Shown here: in pieces, positions 1 to 7,373 of the stretch
Position numbering within the stretch: the first letter of the stretch is position 1
Layout: the number at the start of each line of letters is the position of its first letter
Position numbers and translations under genes: made by a program
The notes under the pieces: generated by a model
Database searches by the model: none
What the model was told of the DNA's origin: nothing
The model's input: the letters and a program-made list of their open reading frames with translations, nothing else
Source of the DNA: a virus
DNA length: 32,536 bases
IMG/VR virus record: IMGVR_UViG_3300038491_000032
Span: 1 to 32,536 of that record
Reading direction: 5' to 3' (one strand)

Positions 1-77
1 TGACTTAGCAAATTATCAATCTAAATTGAGTGAATTGGAAGCTGAGGGTTTAACGAAAGAAGAAGCAATAGCGGCTT
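1..77. repeat. Terminal direct repeat, left copy
   Basis: These 77 bases are identical to the last 77 bases of the window. The repeat starts at the first base and ends at the last base of the sequence. This is the usual mark of a circular assembly graph closed with a 77-base overlap, not of a biological terminal repeat. The reading frame of the gene starting at 32254 continues unbroken into this copy, which supports real circularity or circular permutation. Confidence 0.95.
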
Positions 78-214
78 GTTTGAGTGATTTTAATAAATTT
101 AATTCTGAATTAGTAATATATGAACGCATATTTTGCACAAACCAAAGCAATTACGATATTAATAAAGATGGATTTAATTCCAATGAATCAAATAATGATT
201 ACATAATTATATAA
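1..214 (+). CDS. C-terminal part of hypothetical protein crossing the circle join
   Basis: This is the 3' part of the gene that begins at ATG 32254; the codon split at the join is restored when the 77-base overlap is collapsed. The complete product is 139 residues. The part here is acidic and polar, with an Asn-rich C-terminal tail ending in a run of Ile. No family is recognised. The stop codon at 212-214 is one base from the portal start at 216, so the two genes are probably co-translated. The position between the tail-tube pair and the portal suggests a structural or assembly role such as a chaperone or connector, which is inference only. An internal TTG at 26 is not needed as a start. Confidence 0.85.
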   Translation, partial: DLANYQSKLSELEAEGLTKEEAIAACLSDFNKFNSELVIYERIFCTNQSNYDINKDGFNSNESNNDYIII

Positions 215-215
215 A

Positions 216-2003
216 ATGGATGATTTTAACACACATATAATAGAACTTAGTAAATATACAAGTCCTGTTATAATGGAGGAACGAAATAAAGGCTACATTA
301 AGTATGGGGAAGATAATAACTATTTTCAATACTTGATAGATAGGTATACGGGTAGCACAACAAACAACGCTATTATTAACGGAATTATAAAGCAAATCTA
401 CGGAAAAGGTTTAGATGCAACTGATAGTGCTAGAAAACCAATGCAATACGCTCAATTGATTAGCTTATTATCTAAGAAAGATTTAAAAAAGATTATTTCT
501 GATAGGAAGATTATGGGGATGGGTGCTATTCAAGTAACCTACACTAATAATAAAGTTTCTAAGATTACCCACTTCCCAATGCAAACATTAAGGGCGGGAG
601 CAACTAATGAAAAGGGAGAGGTTGTTGATTGGTTGTATAATGCTGATTGGGCAAACGCTCGACCAAGTGAAAAGCATACAGTGATTCCCGCATTTGGGAA
701 CAGCACTAAAGGCAATGAGATATACATTTTAAGAGATTATGTTGCGGGATATCACTATTACTCGCCCGTTGATTATGTTGGTGCATTACCATACGCTTTG
801 TTAGAAGAAGAAATAGCCGATTACCTCATCAATGACACCTTAAATGGGTTTAGTGGTACTAAGGTTGTAAACTTTAACAATGGAGTTCCGGATGGACAGA
901 AGCAGAGGGAGATGAAAAACTCAATGATGCGTAAACTAACGGGCAGCAAAGGTGAAAAAGTGATAGTTTCATTCAATAACAATCAAGAATCTAAAACAAC
1001 TGTAGATGATATCCCTTTAAATGATGCACCTGCACACTATCAATACTTATCTGACGAGTGCCAAAATAAGCTAAGAATTGCCCACAGAGTAACAAGTGGT
1101 AAACTTATCGGAATGGAAAGCGGTGCAAATGGGTTGGGCAATAATGCAGATGAAATTAAAACGGCTCAAACACTCTTTAGCAACATTACTATTAAAGGAT
1201 ATCAAGAGGAAATAGTTGATGCTTTAGATGAAATACTTGCAATTAATGGTGTTAGCTTAAACTTATACTTTAAAACATTAGACCCTTTAGAGTTTACGGA
1301 AGTGGATGATGTAGATGTATCTGATGAGGTTAAAGAAGAGGAAACAGGTGTGAAAATGAGTTCAGATGTTGAAGATGTTTTAACGGCTGAATTAATTGAC
1401 AATGCAGATGAAGATTTAGAGGGGTGGGAAGTTGTAAATGAAGAGGATGATTACAATGAAGCTGATGATGATGAATACCACGAGATTGTTAAAATGATTG
1501 AAGCTGACGAGAATGACGAATTGAATCTGTCAAAAACAAGCCTACTAGATAGGGTAATGAATTTCGTATCTACGGGAACTGCTCGCCCTAACGCTAAATC
1601 TAAACAAGATAAGGAGGTTAGAGGTATTAAATACAAAGTGCGATATAAGTATGTAGGAAATCCAAACCCCGAAAGAGGTTTTTGCAAAAAGATGATGGGT
1701 GCTAATAAACTTTACAGAAAAGAAGATATAATTGCTATGGGTAACAAAGCTGTGAATAAAGGTTTAGGAATGAACGGGGCAGACACTTATAGTATTTGGA
1801 AGTATAAAGGAGGTGCAAGATGCAAACACAAGTGGCAAAGAGTTACTTTTAGGAGTGAAACTAATGTAGATGTAAAATCACCATTAGCACCGAAAATAAG
1901 CACAGGTAAAGCACGAAAAGAGGGGTTCAATCCTGTAAATGAAAAAGAGGTTAGTATGAAGCCAAGCGATATGCCAAACAAAGGATTCGCACCAAAAAAT
2001 TAA
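216..2003 (+). CDS. Portal protein with C-terminal MuF-like segment
   Basis: This 595-residue protein has the pattern of portal proteins of Bacteroidota phages. Portals form the twelve-subunit ring at the capsid vertex through which DNA is packaged and ejected. Residues 1 to about 385 form the portal body, with a segment around 290-325 (HRVTSGKLIG, then a Gly/Asn-rich turn) typical of the family. Residues 386-480 are a very acidic linker. The final part, about 505-565, holds a Cys in RGFCKKMMGANKLYR and a later GGARCKHKW, resembling the Cys/His ending of MuF (SPP1 gp7-like) head-morphogenesis proteins. No separate MuF gene is seen, so this looks like a portal carrying a short MuF-like end. 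The portal call is firm; the MuF relation is inference from the motif pattern. It lies 13 to 14 kb of circle away from the terminase, which is unusual. Confidence 0.88.
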   Translation: MDDFNTHIIELSKYTSPVIMEERNKGYIKYGEDNNYFQYLIDRYTGSTTNNAIINGIIKQIYGKGLDATDSARKPMQYAQLISLLSKKDLKKIISDRKIMGMGAIQVTYTNNKVSKITHFPMQTLRAGATNEKGEVVDWLYNADWANARPSEKHTVIPAFGNSTKGNEIYILRDYVAGYHYYSPVDYVGALPYALLEEEIADYLINDTLNGFSGTKVVNFNNGVPDGQKQREMKNSMMRKLTGSKGEKVIVSFNNNQESKTTVDDIPLNDAPAHYQYLSDECQNKLRIAHRVTSGKLIGMESGANGLGNNADEIKTAQTLFSNITIKGYQEEIVDALDEILAINGVSLNLYFKTLDPLEFTEVDDVDVSDEVKEEETGVKMSSDVEDVLTAELIDNADEDLEGWEVVNEEDDYNEADDDEYHEIVKMIEADENDELNLSKTSLLDRVMNFVSTGTARPNAKSKQDKEVRGIKYKVRYKYVGNPNPERGFCKKMMGANKLYRKEDIIAMGNKAVNKGLGMNGADTYSIWKYKGGARCKHKWQRVTFRSETNVDVKSPLAPKISTGKARKEGFNPVNEKEVSMKPSDMPNKGFAPKN

Positions 2004-2006
2004 GAT

Positions 2007-2507
2007 ATGAAAGCATTATTTATAACAATGAAAGATTTAAAGTCGCACACCTTTTATGATGGTAGTGTCGATGACAATAAGATTGTACAATGGGTAAGTG
2101 TTGCACAAGATACTGAGATAAGAACACTACTAGGAAGTAAGTTGTACAATAAATTGATGAGTGATATTACTAACAATACTTTAGACGGTAAGTACAGAGA
2201 ATTGGTAGTTGATTATATTAAGCCCGCCTTAATTCATTGGTCGGCAGTACATAGTTTACCATTTTTAGCCTACACGGTCGCTAATGGTGGTATTTACAAA
2301 CATACAGCAGAGTCAAGTGAAAGCGTAGATAAAAAAGAGGTTGATTTCTTAATTGAAAAAGAGCGAAATATTGCACAAAATTACAGTAATATATTAGTTG
2401 ACTATTTATGCTACAATTCACAAGACTACCCCGAATATTTAACAAATAGCGGGAACGATATACAACCAAATAGAGAAGATAATTATTTCGGAGGATGGGT
2501 AATATAA
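2007..2507 (+). CDS. Head-tail connector-like protein (DUF6712 type)
   Basis: This 166-residue protein follows the portal by three bases. It matches my memory of the DUF6712 family, found almost only in Bacteroidota phages next to portal or capsid genes. Its features are an N-terminal LFITMKDLKSHT, an alpha-helical core with IKPALIHWSAVHSLPF and AYTVANGGIYKHT, and a C-terminal acidic/aromatic tail ending GGWVI. Size, helical content and position fit a head-completion or adaptor protein (gp6/gp15-like) that docks below the portal. The family relation is recalled, not computed, and the adaptor role is inferred from position. Confidence 0.75.
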   Translation: MKALFITMKDLKSHTFYDGSVDDNKIVQWVSVAQDTEIRTLLGSKLYNKLMSDITNNTLDGKYRELVVDYIKPALIHWSAVHSLPFLAYTVANGGIYKHTAESSESVDKKEVDFLIEKERNIAQNYSNILVDYLCYNSQDYPEYLTNSGNDIQPNREDNYFGGWVI

Positions 2508-2593
2508 AAAAAGGCTATAAGCCAAAAAAGAAAAACATTAAGAAGTTAGAACTGTATTTTAGTAAAACTAAAAATAAAAAAAATGAAAACTAG
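2495..2593 (+). CDS. Possible 32-residue Lys-rich micro-ORF
   Basis: An ATG at 2495 opens a 32-residue frame that begins inside the connector gene and ends 11 bases into the fibre gene in another frame. It is very basic, with about 13 lysines, and starts MGNIKKGYKPKKK. GGAGG lies directly against the ATG, closer than normal for a Shine-Dalgarno sequence. It fills a gap in which the A-rich DNA would favour Lys codons by chance. It could be a small nucleic-acid-binding peptide or simply an A-rich intergenic stretch. Confidence 0.25.
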   Translation: MGNIKKGYKPKKKNIKKLELYFSKTKNKKNEN

Positions 2594-3779
2594 GCCAACA
2601 ATTGCAATGATACCAAGCGGGTACGGAGTGGGTAAATTACATAATATTATACCCGTGGGTGAAAGTTTTACTTGGACAAGAGGTAGTTCAGCAACGAGGG
2701 TAAATAAAGATGGTTTAATAGAATTGGTAGGTAATGATGTGCCAAGATTAGACTATTCAAGTGGTGGTTGTCCTAAGTTGTTATTAGAAAATTCAAGTAC
2801 TAATTATGTTGTACGTAGTGAAGATTTAGCTAATTCTGCTTGGGGTAAAGCAAATACAGATGGTGTTAATGCATCTGTTAGTACCATTTTTAACACTTTA
2901 ACGGGAGAGAACAATGCAAGTTTAATAGAGTTTTCACAATCAGCTAATGAGGTTGATTATAATGTAGTTAGGCAAGATGCAAATATAACTATAAATAATG
3001 GTGAGTTCTTTTCAGCATCTGCTTGGATTAAAGCTGCTGAATCTAACGATGTTGGTAAAAAGATAAATCTATACATATACAATAAGACTAATAGTAGCTA
3101 TGAAGTTGTTAAAGTATTTACAGTAACAAGTGAATGGCAGAGAATAGCTATAAATGAGGAGTTGACTGAGGGGGACGCTGCGTTAATTGAGTTTACTATC
3201 GGTAAGGCAAGAGATTATTTAGGTGGTGTTCCTTTAAATGAATTTACTAACAAGGTTTTAGTGTATGGCTGTCAATTAGAGATTGCCACAAAAGAATCTT
3301 CTTACATACCTACAAGCGGAGCAATAGCTTCAAGAAGTGTAGATAGTGGTAGTTTGGACAACATAAATTCTTTATTAGGCAACAATGCTACTTTGTTTCT
3401 ACAAGGTTCAAGTGATAACGACCAAGGGGGTGGTAGTTTGTACTTTTTAGATATAAATGACACTTTATTAGGTAGGCTTTATTTTAAGCAGGCAAATTTA
3501 GATGACAAATCAAGAATAAGACTTGAAAACCCTTTATATGAATTAAATTCCGATTTTAAAGAAAATGTTAAGCTAGCGTTAAAGAATAAAAACGGAGTTT
3601 ATACTTTATTTATTAATGGACAACAAATCAACAACGCTACTGAACAAACATTATTTGGAATTAATAGAATAGATTTAAGAGGGTTTGCCTTAGTTAAAGG
3701 TGGTCAAACTTTTATTGATAAAATGTTTATCTATGATAAAGAATTAACAGATGAAGAATTAATAAATTTAACGAAGTAA
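2583..3779 (+). CDS. Tail fibre / receptor-binding protein with LamG-like domains
   Basis: This 398-residue protein carries near its N-terminus the motif common in phage adhesins with concanavalin-like folds: SFTWTRGSSATRV, then PRLDYSSGGCPKLLLE, STNYVVRSEDLANSAWGK. The mid part (about 75-235) is beta-rich like a carbohydrate-binding jelly roll. The C-terminal part (about 255-395) resembles a LamG/pentraxin sandwich with LDDKSRIRLEN, NGVYTLFINGQQIN and a final FIYDKELTDEELINL. It most likely forms part of the fibre or tip that touches host surface glycans. There is no intramolecular chaperone or enzymatic motif. It overlaps the next gene by one base. The call rests on motifs; the exact virion position is inferred. 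Confidence 0.75.
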   Translation: MKTRPTIAMIPSGYGVGKLHNIIPVGESFTWTRGSSATRVNKDGLIELVGNDVPRLDYSSGGCPKLLLENSSTNYVVRSEDLANSAWGKANTDGVNASVSTIFNTLTGENNASLIEFSQSANEVDYNVVRQDANITINNGEFFSASAWIKAAESNDVGKKINLYIYNKTNSSYEVVKVFTVTSEWQRIAINEELTEGDAALIEFTIGKARDYLGGVPLNEFTNKVLVYGCQLEIATKESSYIPTSGAIASRSVDSGSLDNINSLLGNNATLFLQGSSDNDQGGGSLYFLDINDTLLGRLYFKQANLDDKSRIRLENPLYELNSDFKENVKLALKNKNGVYTLFINGQQINNATEQTLFGINRIDLRGFALVKGGQTFIDKMFIYDKELTDEELINLTK

Positions 3780-4063
3780 TGATATTAAAGAAATATAATT
3801 TTAAAGATAAAGAACAAGCGGAGGAAAAAATTACTACTTTATACAATGAAGAAAAAGAATTAAAATATAATTGCGATATTTTTAAGTTAGGTAAATTAAT
3901 TGATGTTAAAGGTGAATATGACATTGATGGCAACGTGATTAAAGAGCCAATTTATTTAGATGGATATTCGGTAGATATTTTATTCAGAGATTTAAAAGAG
4001 AGTCCTTACGGATTTAAAACTTACGAGGTAGAACCAAAAAACCCTAAACACAAAATAATATAA
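3779..4063 (+). CDS. Small conserved-type phage protein after the fibre
   Basis: This 94-residue protein starts within the stop of the fibre gene (TAATG) and ends within the start of the next gene, so all three are translationally linked. It is charged, with an N-terminal helix-like part and a C-terminal segment (YSVDILFRDLKESPYGFKTYEVEPKNPKH) of a kind I associate with small genes next to fibre and lysis genes in Bacteroidota phages. No catalytic motif, signal peptide or membrane segment is visible. A fibre accessory or chaperone role is possible; the function is unknown. Confidence 0.75.
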   Translation: MILKKYNFKDKEQAEEKITTLYNEEKELKYNCDIFKLGKLIDVKGEYDIDGNVIKEPIYLDGYSVDILFRDLKESPYGFKTYEVEPKNPKHKII

Positions 4064-4305
4064 TGAAAGATTTTATAAACATATTTAGTAAAGTACCACA
4101 CGATAAATTAGCACACTTCTTTAGCGGGAGTGTGTTATTTGTATTATTAAACTTCTTTTTTATAGATTTAACAAGTGCTGTTTTAGTATTGATTGCAGCA
4201 GTTTCTAAGGAATTAGTTTGGGATGGAATTATGAAACAAGGTACAGTAGATGTGGTTGATGCTTTATTTACATTTATGCCTGTAATATTTTACTTTGTTG
4301 TATGA
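4063..4305 (+). CDS. Small two-helix membrane protein, holin candidate
   Basis: This 80-residue protein has two hydrophobic stretches, about 21-46 (SVLFVLLNFFFIDL and following residues) and 65-80 (ALFTFMPVIFYFVV). A short loop between them holds SKELVWDGIMKQGTVDVVD. The N-terminal VPHDKLAHFFSGS resembles small membrane proteins of phages in which His and acidic residues flank the helices. It lies directly before the PAS-domain membrane protein (four-base overlap) and the endolysin. The endolysin has no export signal, so a pore former is needed and this is one candidate. The membrane topology is visible; the holin function is inferred from context. Confidence 0.7.
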   Translation: MKDFINIFSKVPHDKLAHFFSGSVLFVLLNFFFIDLTSAVLVLIAAVSKELVWDGIMKQGTVDVVDALFTFMPVIFYFVV

Positions 4306-4928
4306 ATGAAATAATCCAAACAGTAGTACCTGCAATAGCTACTCTATTAGGCGGAGGTTTAATTGGTAAATACTTTGCGCACCAACAAGAGAAGAGGAAA
4401 CAAGGCACAAGCGAGTTTAGGGAATTGATGATTGAGCGCAAAAACTACACGACTGAACTATCTGAGCGTATTGATGAGTTAGAAAAGTTGATAGAAACTC
4501 AAACCCAAATAATGAGACAGCAAAGTGAGGAAATAAACAAACTAAGAATGCAGCTAATCACTTTAGAAAATTCTGCTAACGATGCACCTCTGCCTATATG
4601 GTTAAAAGATAATAACGGATATATGATATTCTTAAATAGTTATTATGAAGATATGTTTTTAACCCCCGCAGGAAAAACTATTGATGATTACATAGGTAAA
4701 AGTGATGTTGATGTATGGGGTGAAGAGATTGGTGAAGAGTACAGAGGTAATGATTTAGAGGTACACTATAATAGAAAAGCTATAAGATATGTTGAAAATG
4801 TAAAAGTGAATGGGGTAGAATCAGCTATTGAGGTGTTGAAATACCCAAGATTTTACAAAAATCAAGTAATTGGCATCGGGGGATTAGTATTAAGAACCGC
4901 AGCGAGTAAAGAGGAACTTTGCGGATAA
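4302..4928 (+). CDS. Membrane-anchored coiled-coil PAS-domain protein in lysis cassette
   Basis: Three parts can be read in this 208-residue protein. Residues 4-25 form a hydrophobic, Gly-rich segment (VVPAIATLLGGGLIGKYF) suitable as a membrane anchor. Residues 28-92 are charged and heptad-like, with many Glu/Lys and Leu, so probably a coiled coil. Residues about 95-200 look like a PAS sensor domain: PIWLKDNNGYMIFLNSYYE, then DDYIGKSDVDVWGEEIGEEYRGND, and the closing YKNQVIGIGGLVLRT. PAS domains bind small ligands or cofactors or mediate protein contacts, typically in bacterial signalling proteins. No kinase or cyclase output is present. The gene overlaps the small membrane gene by four bases and is 10 bases from the endolysin, so a role in lysis or its timing is suggested. 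The PAS call is strong; the role is unknown. Confidence 0.78.
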   Translation: MNEIIQTVVPAIATLLGGGLIGKYFAHQQEKRKQGTSEFRELMIERKNYTTELSERIDELEKLIETQTQIMRQQSEEINKLRMQLITLENSANDAPLPIWLKDNNGYMIFLNSYYEDMFLTPAGKTIDDYIGKSDVDVWGEEIGEEYRGNDLEVHYNRKAIRYVENVKVNGVESAIEVLKYPRFYKNQVIGIGGLVLRTAASKEELCG

Positions 4929-4938
4929 AAGTAAGATT

Positions 4939-5325
4939 ATGAAATTAACAGAGAATTTTAGTTTAAGTGAGTTTAAATGTAAGTGCGGGAATTGCACAAT
5001 GGACTCAATAGTGAAATCAAATATCAAGATTTTAGCAAGGGAATTGCAAGTGTTGAGGGAAGCGATACAGAAACCAATATCTATAAATAGCGGTTACAGG
5101 TGTGATGAGCATAACAAAGCAATAGGCGGTGTTAAATACTCTAAGCATTTATTAGGTATGGCTGCAGATATTAGAGTTGATGGAATGAATCCCAAAGAAG
5201 TTGCAGAGGTTGTTGAGCAATTGATTGATGATAATAAGATAATTAACGGAGGGTTAGGTATTTACCCATCTTTTGTACATTTCGATATTTACCAACCAAC
5301 AAAGAAAAGACGTTGGAACTATTAA
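4939..5325 (+). CDS. Endolysin, M15A-type peptidase
   Basis: This 128-residue protein is a single catalytic domain of the zinc D,D-/L,D-peptidase M15 family that cleaves peptidoglycan stem peptides. The fold signatures are visible: SGYRC at 51-55, HN at 58-59, and the zinc-site motif SKHLLGMAAD in which H70 and D77 are the expected ligands. GGLGIYPSFVHFD follows, with H114 as the third ligand. The length is that of a minimal M15 domain. There is no signal peptide, transmembrane segment or wall-binding domain, so it should need a holin to reach the periplasm. It is the last gene of the plus-strand late arc and is followed by a hairpin terminator. Confidence 0.9.
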   Translation: MKLTENFSLSEFKCKCGNCTMDSIVKSNIKILARELQVLREAIQKPISINSGYRCDEHNKAIGGVKYSKHLLGMAADIRVDGMNPKEVAEVVEQLIDDNKIINGGLGIYPSFVHFDIYQPTKKRRWNY

Positions 5326-5330
5326 AAAAG

Positions 5331-5363
5331 AAACCCCAAAGCAATTAAGCCAAGGGGTTTTTA
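5331..5363. terminator. Bidirectional intrinsic terminator between convergent genes
   Basis: AAACCCC (5331-5337) pairs with GGGGTTT (5354-5360) around a 16-base loop. A T-run follows on the plus strand (5358-5363), and an A-run precedes it (5324-5330), which is a T-run on the minus strand. It sits between the endolysin stop at 5325 and the end of the minus-strand lipoprotein gene at 5364, so it can stop transcription from both sides. Confidence 0.85.
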
Positions 5364-5717
5364 TTATAAATCTAACCCAAGTGAGCGTAGCCGGGTGAGT
5401 TCTCTTGTTCTTAAATCTGAAACTCTTATTTTTACTAAAGTTTTGTAAATTTGCCCTCCGTAGCCTACACTTATATATGAATCTACTACCCCGTAATAAT
5501 AGTTTATATTTTCATCAAAAACAATTAAAGGGTGGTGCTCGGGTTTGAATAGGTAAACAGATTGCCCATCTACCTGCCCATCTAAATAATCATCGTAGTT
5601 GAAATACTCTAATTTTGAAGAAAACATAACTACTACAAAATCATCCTCAATTATATCATCATTACTACAACTTGTTAATGATAATATTGCTAATAATACT
5701 AATACTAATTTTTTCAT
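5364..5717 (-). CDS. Surface-type lipoprotein, superinfection-exclusion candidate
   Basis: This 117-residue protein begins with a lipoprotein signal peptide: a basic MKK, a hydrophobic stretch and the lipobox LTSC with the lipidated cysteine at residue 17. SNDDIIEDD follows, close to the Ser/Asp-rich export signal that sends Bacteroidota lipoproteins to the outer leaflet of the outer membrane. The mature part is beta-like, with many Tyr and Val and no known domain. It is the last gene of the minus-strand block. Small phage lipoproteins in such accessory positions often block infection by related phages. The signal and sorting sequence are seen; the exclusion role is inference. Confidence 0.78.
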   Translation of the reverse strand: MKKLVLVLLAILSLTSCSNDDIIEDDFVVVMFSSKLEYFNYDDYLDGQVDGQSVYLFKPEHHPLIVFDENINYYYGVVDSYISVGYGGQIYKTLVKIRVSDLRTRELTRLRSLGLDL

Positions 5718-5733
5718 TTTATTATTTTTTTAA

Positions 5734-6141
5734 TTAATTACTTGTTAAATTATATTCTTTTAATAGTTTGTCTACTAATTTTTCTATTCTCTTAGGGTTT
5801 TCTTTAAATACCATTTCACACTTCATTAAAAACATCATATTGCTGAATCCATTCTTTAAAATAAATTCCATTCCACTCATTAAATTAGAAGATACTTTGT
5901 GCGTAGTTTCCTCATCTGAATCAAAGACTTTATCAAACTCCCTCTCTTCTGCTTTAATTAATTCCTTTTGAAACAAAGAACCGTGCTTCTTCATATTATG
6001 CTTGTAGTATGGGCTTTTTAAGCGCATCAACTCATCTTGGTAATGCAACATTACTTGTGATGCAATTATACTTGATGTGACAGCTTCCAAGTGTCTCTTC
6101 TGATATACTTCGTTTATACTTTTATTCAATTGTTTTATCAT
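5734..6141 (-). CDS. Hypothetical alpha-helical protein
   Basis: This 135-residue protein is highly charged and predicted by eye to be almost all helix, with no Cys-rich site, signal or membrane segment. A Met-rich stretch (NLMSGMEFILKNGFSNMMFLMK) lies around residues 87-108, and the C-terminus is Lys-rich (RIEKLVDKLLKEY). It lies 16 bases upstream of the lipoprotein gene in the same direction, so both could share a transcript. I do not recognise the family. Confidence 0.7.
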   Translation of the reverse strand: MIKQLNKSINEVYQKRHLEAVTSSIIASQVMLHYQDELMRLKSPYYKHNMKKHGSLFQKELIKAEEREFDKVFDSDEETTHKVSSNLMSGMEFILKNGFSNMMFLMKCEMVFKENPKRIEKLVDKLLKEYNLTSN

Positions 6142-6194
6142 CTTCTAAATATTTTACTCTGTTTCTATAAATTAATTTCTGTTATTTAATCTTG

Positions 6195-6256
6195 CAATAC
6201 TTACAACACCTTATAAAGTGCATTAAAACGCACCTTATACAAACCGTTATGATGCA
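6195..6256. repeat. Hairpin-forming intergenic repeat, copy A
   Basis: A 29-base core (6214-6242) is identical to copy B at 7325-7353, with similar flanks on both sides. The core holds the dyad ATAAAGTGC / GCACCTTAT around an 8-base loop. The upstream flank (aatacttacaacacc, 6196-6210) recurs with one partial copy near 7782. It lies between two minus-strand genes and resembles the dispersed palindromic intergenic elements of flavobacterial chromosomes. Confidence 0.75.
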
Positions 6257-6289
6257 ATTAAAAAGGCACATAACAATATATATAAAAAA

Positions 6290-6523
6290 TTAAGGTTTAC
6301 CGTCTTTTTGCCATTGTTCAAACTCTTTAATTTGGTCTGTGCTAAATTTTTCAGCAAGTACGCAAAGCTTATTTAATAAATGGTCTTCATCTTCAGTCCA
6401 CATTTTATTTTCTCTGTAACCTAATTCGCTAATTAAGTTTATAAAAGCCATTTCTGTACTTACTTTTAGTCTTGTTTTTAATGGTATATTTTTAACCATT
6501 TCTGTCATTGCTTTGCTTCTCAT
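6290..6523 (-). CDS. Small hypothetical phage protein
   Basis: This 77-residue protein starts MRSKAMTEMVKNIPLKTRLKV and continues with STEMAFINLISELGYRENKMW and an acidic, helical C-terminal half. The pattern of a short N-terminal helix followed by a conserved-looking FINLISELGYR is one I associate with small early genes of Bacteroidota phages, but no function is known to me. The start could also be Met 6. It lies downstream of the methyltransferase (42 bases) in the same direction and is followed by repeat copy A. Confidence 0.65.
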   Translation of the reverse strand: MRSKAMTEMVKNIPLKTRLKVSTEMAFINLISELGYRENKMWTEDEDHLLNKLCVLAEKFSTDQIKEFEQWQKDGKP

Positions 6524-6564
6524 AATTCCTTAACTTTTCATATATTTTAACGTTAGCTACAATA

Positions 6565-7287
6565 CTATTCTTGTACTCTTTTACAGGCGATGTCATAGTA
6601 TTTAGGGTCTTGCTCCATCATTATATAATTTCGGTTTAGATTTTTTGCTCCAAGTCCAGTTGTGCCACTTCCGCAAGTATTATCAAGTATTAAATCTCCT
6701 TCATTACTGTAAGTTTTTATTAAATACTCCATTAACTCTAAAGGCTTTTCTGTGGGGTGTTGTTTTGCTTTTTGGTTTGCGTTACTTATTTCTATTATAC
6801 TTGTAGGGTAGTATTCATTATTCACTTTTATATCTTCTTTATGGCTTCCGTAAGTGCCTTTATTACCTCCAACATATCCCCCTTTTTTTCGTGGCTTACC
6901 CCTCTTTACTTTTATAGGGTTATATTTAGTTTTACCATTTGCAAACACTAAAATATCTTCGTGTTGTCTTAGTGGCATACGTTTAGCGTTTAAAAATCCT
7001 GTTGTGCTTTTTTTATTCCAAATCAATTTATATTTAAACCATTTCGGGTTGCTCATCATTAAAGCACCTGTAAAAATACCATCAGAAGTTAAAACTATAC
7101 AACCATCATTTTTTAAAACTCTTTTGTATTCGTTCCATAATGGTTCAAATGGTATTATGTTTTTATCCCATTTATTACGAGTGGTTCCGTAAGGTAAATC
7201 GCAAAAAATCATATCAATACTTTTATCTTCTACGTGTTTAGGCATTAACTCTAAGCAATCCCCTAAATATATTTCGTTTATCTTCAT
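6565..7287 (-). CDS. Orphan DNA amino-methyltransferase (beta class)
   Basis: This 240-residue enzyme transfers a methyl group from S-adenosylmethionine to an exocyclic amino group of adenine or cytosine in DNA. The catalytic motif IV reads DLPYG (D30-G34), and the SAM-binding motif I comes late, LDNTCGSGTT (201-210). PTEKPLELM lies just before it. Motif IV before motif I defines the beta class, whose length is typically 220-300 residues. No restriction endonuclease or specificity subunit lies nearby, so it is an orphan enzyme, probably protecting phage DNA from host restriction or marking it. The target site cannot be read from sequence. Codon use and A/T content look like those of its neighbours. 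Confidence 0.92.
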   Translation of the reverse strand: MKINEIYLGDCLELMPKHVEDKSIDMIFCDLPYGTTRNKWDKNIIPFEPLWNEYKRVLKNDGCIVLTSDGIFTGALMMSNPKWFKYKLIWNKKSTTGFLNAKRMPLRQHEDILVFANGKTKYNPIKVKRGKPRKKGGYVGGNKGTYGSHKEDIKVNNEYYPTSIIEISNANQKAKQHPTEKPLELMEYLIKTYSNEGDLILDNTCGSGTTGLGAKNLNRNYIMMEQDPKYYDIACKRVQE

Positions 7288-7315
7288 ATTTTTTTTTTAA
7301 ATCCGTAAAGCAGGT

Positions 7316-7366
7316 AACAACGTGTAAAGTGCATTAAAACGCACCTTATACAACACGTTAGTAGCA
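7316..7366. repeat. Hairpin-forming intergenic repeat, copy B
   Basis: The core at 7325-7353 is identical to copy A over 29 bases. Here an outer dyad is also present, AACGTGT (7319-7325) with ACACGTT (7353-7359), enclosing the inner GTGC/GCAC stem, so the whole can fold as a two-part hairpin. It fills the gap between the methyltransferase start at 7287 and the end of a 47-residue ORF at 7374. Confidence 0.75.
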
Positions 7367-7373
7367 ATAAAAA

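Noticed and set aside
1-77. True biological terminal repeat
   Set aside because: The length equals a usual assembly overlap and starts exactly at the sequence end; a circular or permuted genome is simpler.
6757-7192. Plus-strand ORFs of 64 and 112 residues across the methyltransferase
   Set aside because: They are complements of a firmly identified gene, with hydrophobic low-complexity translations.
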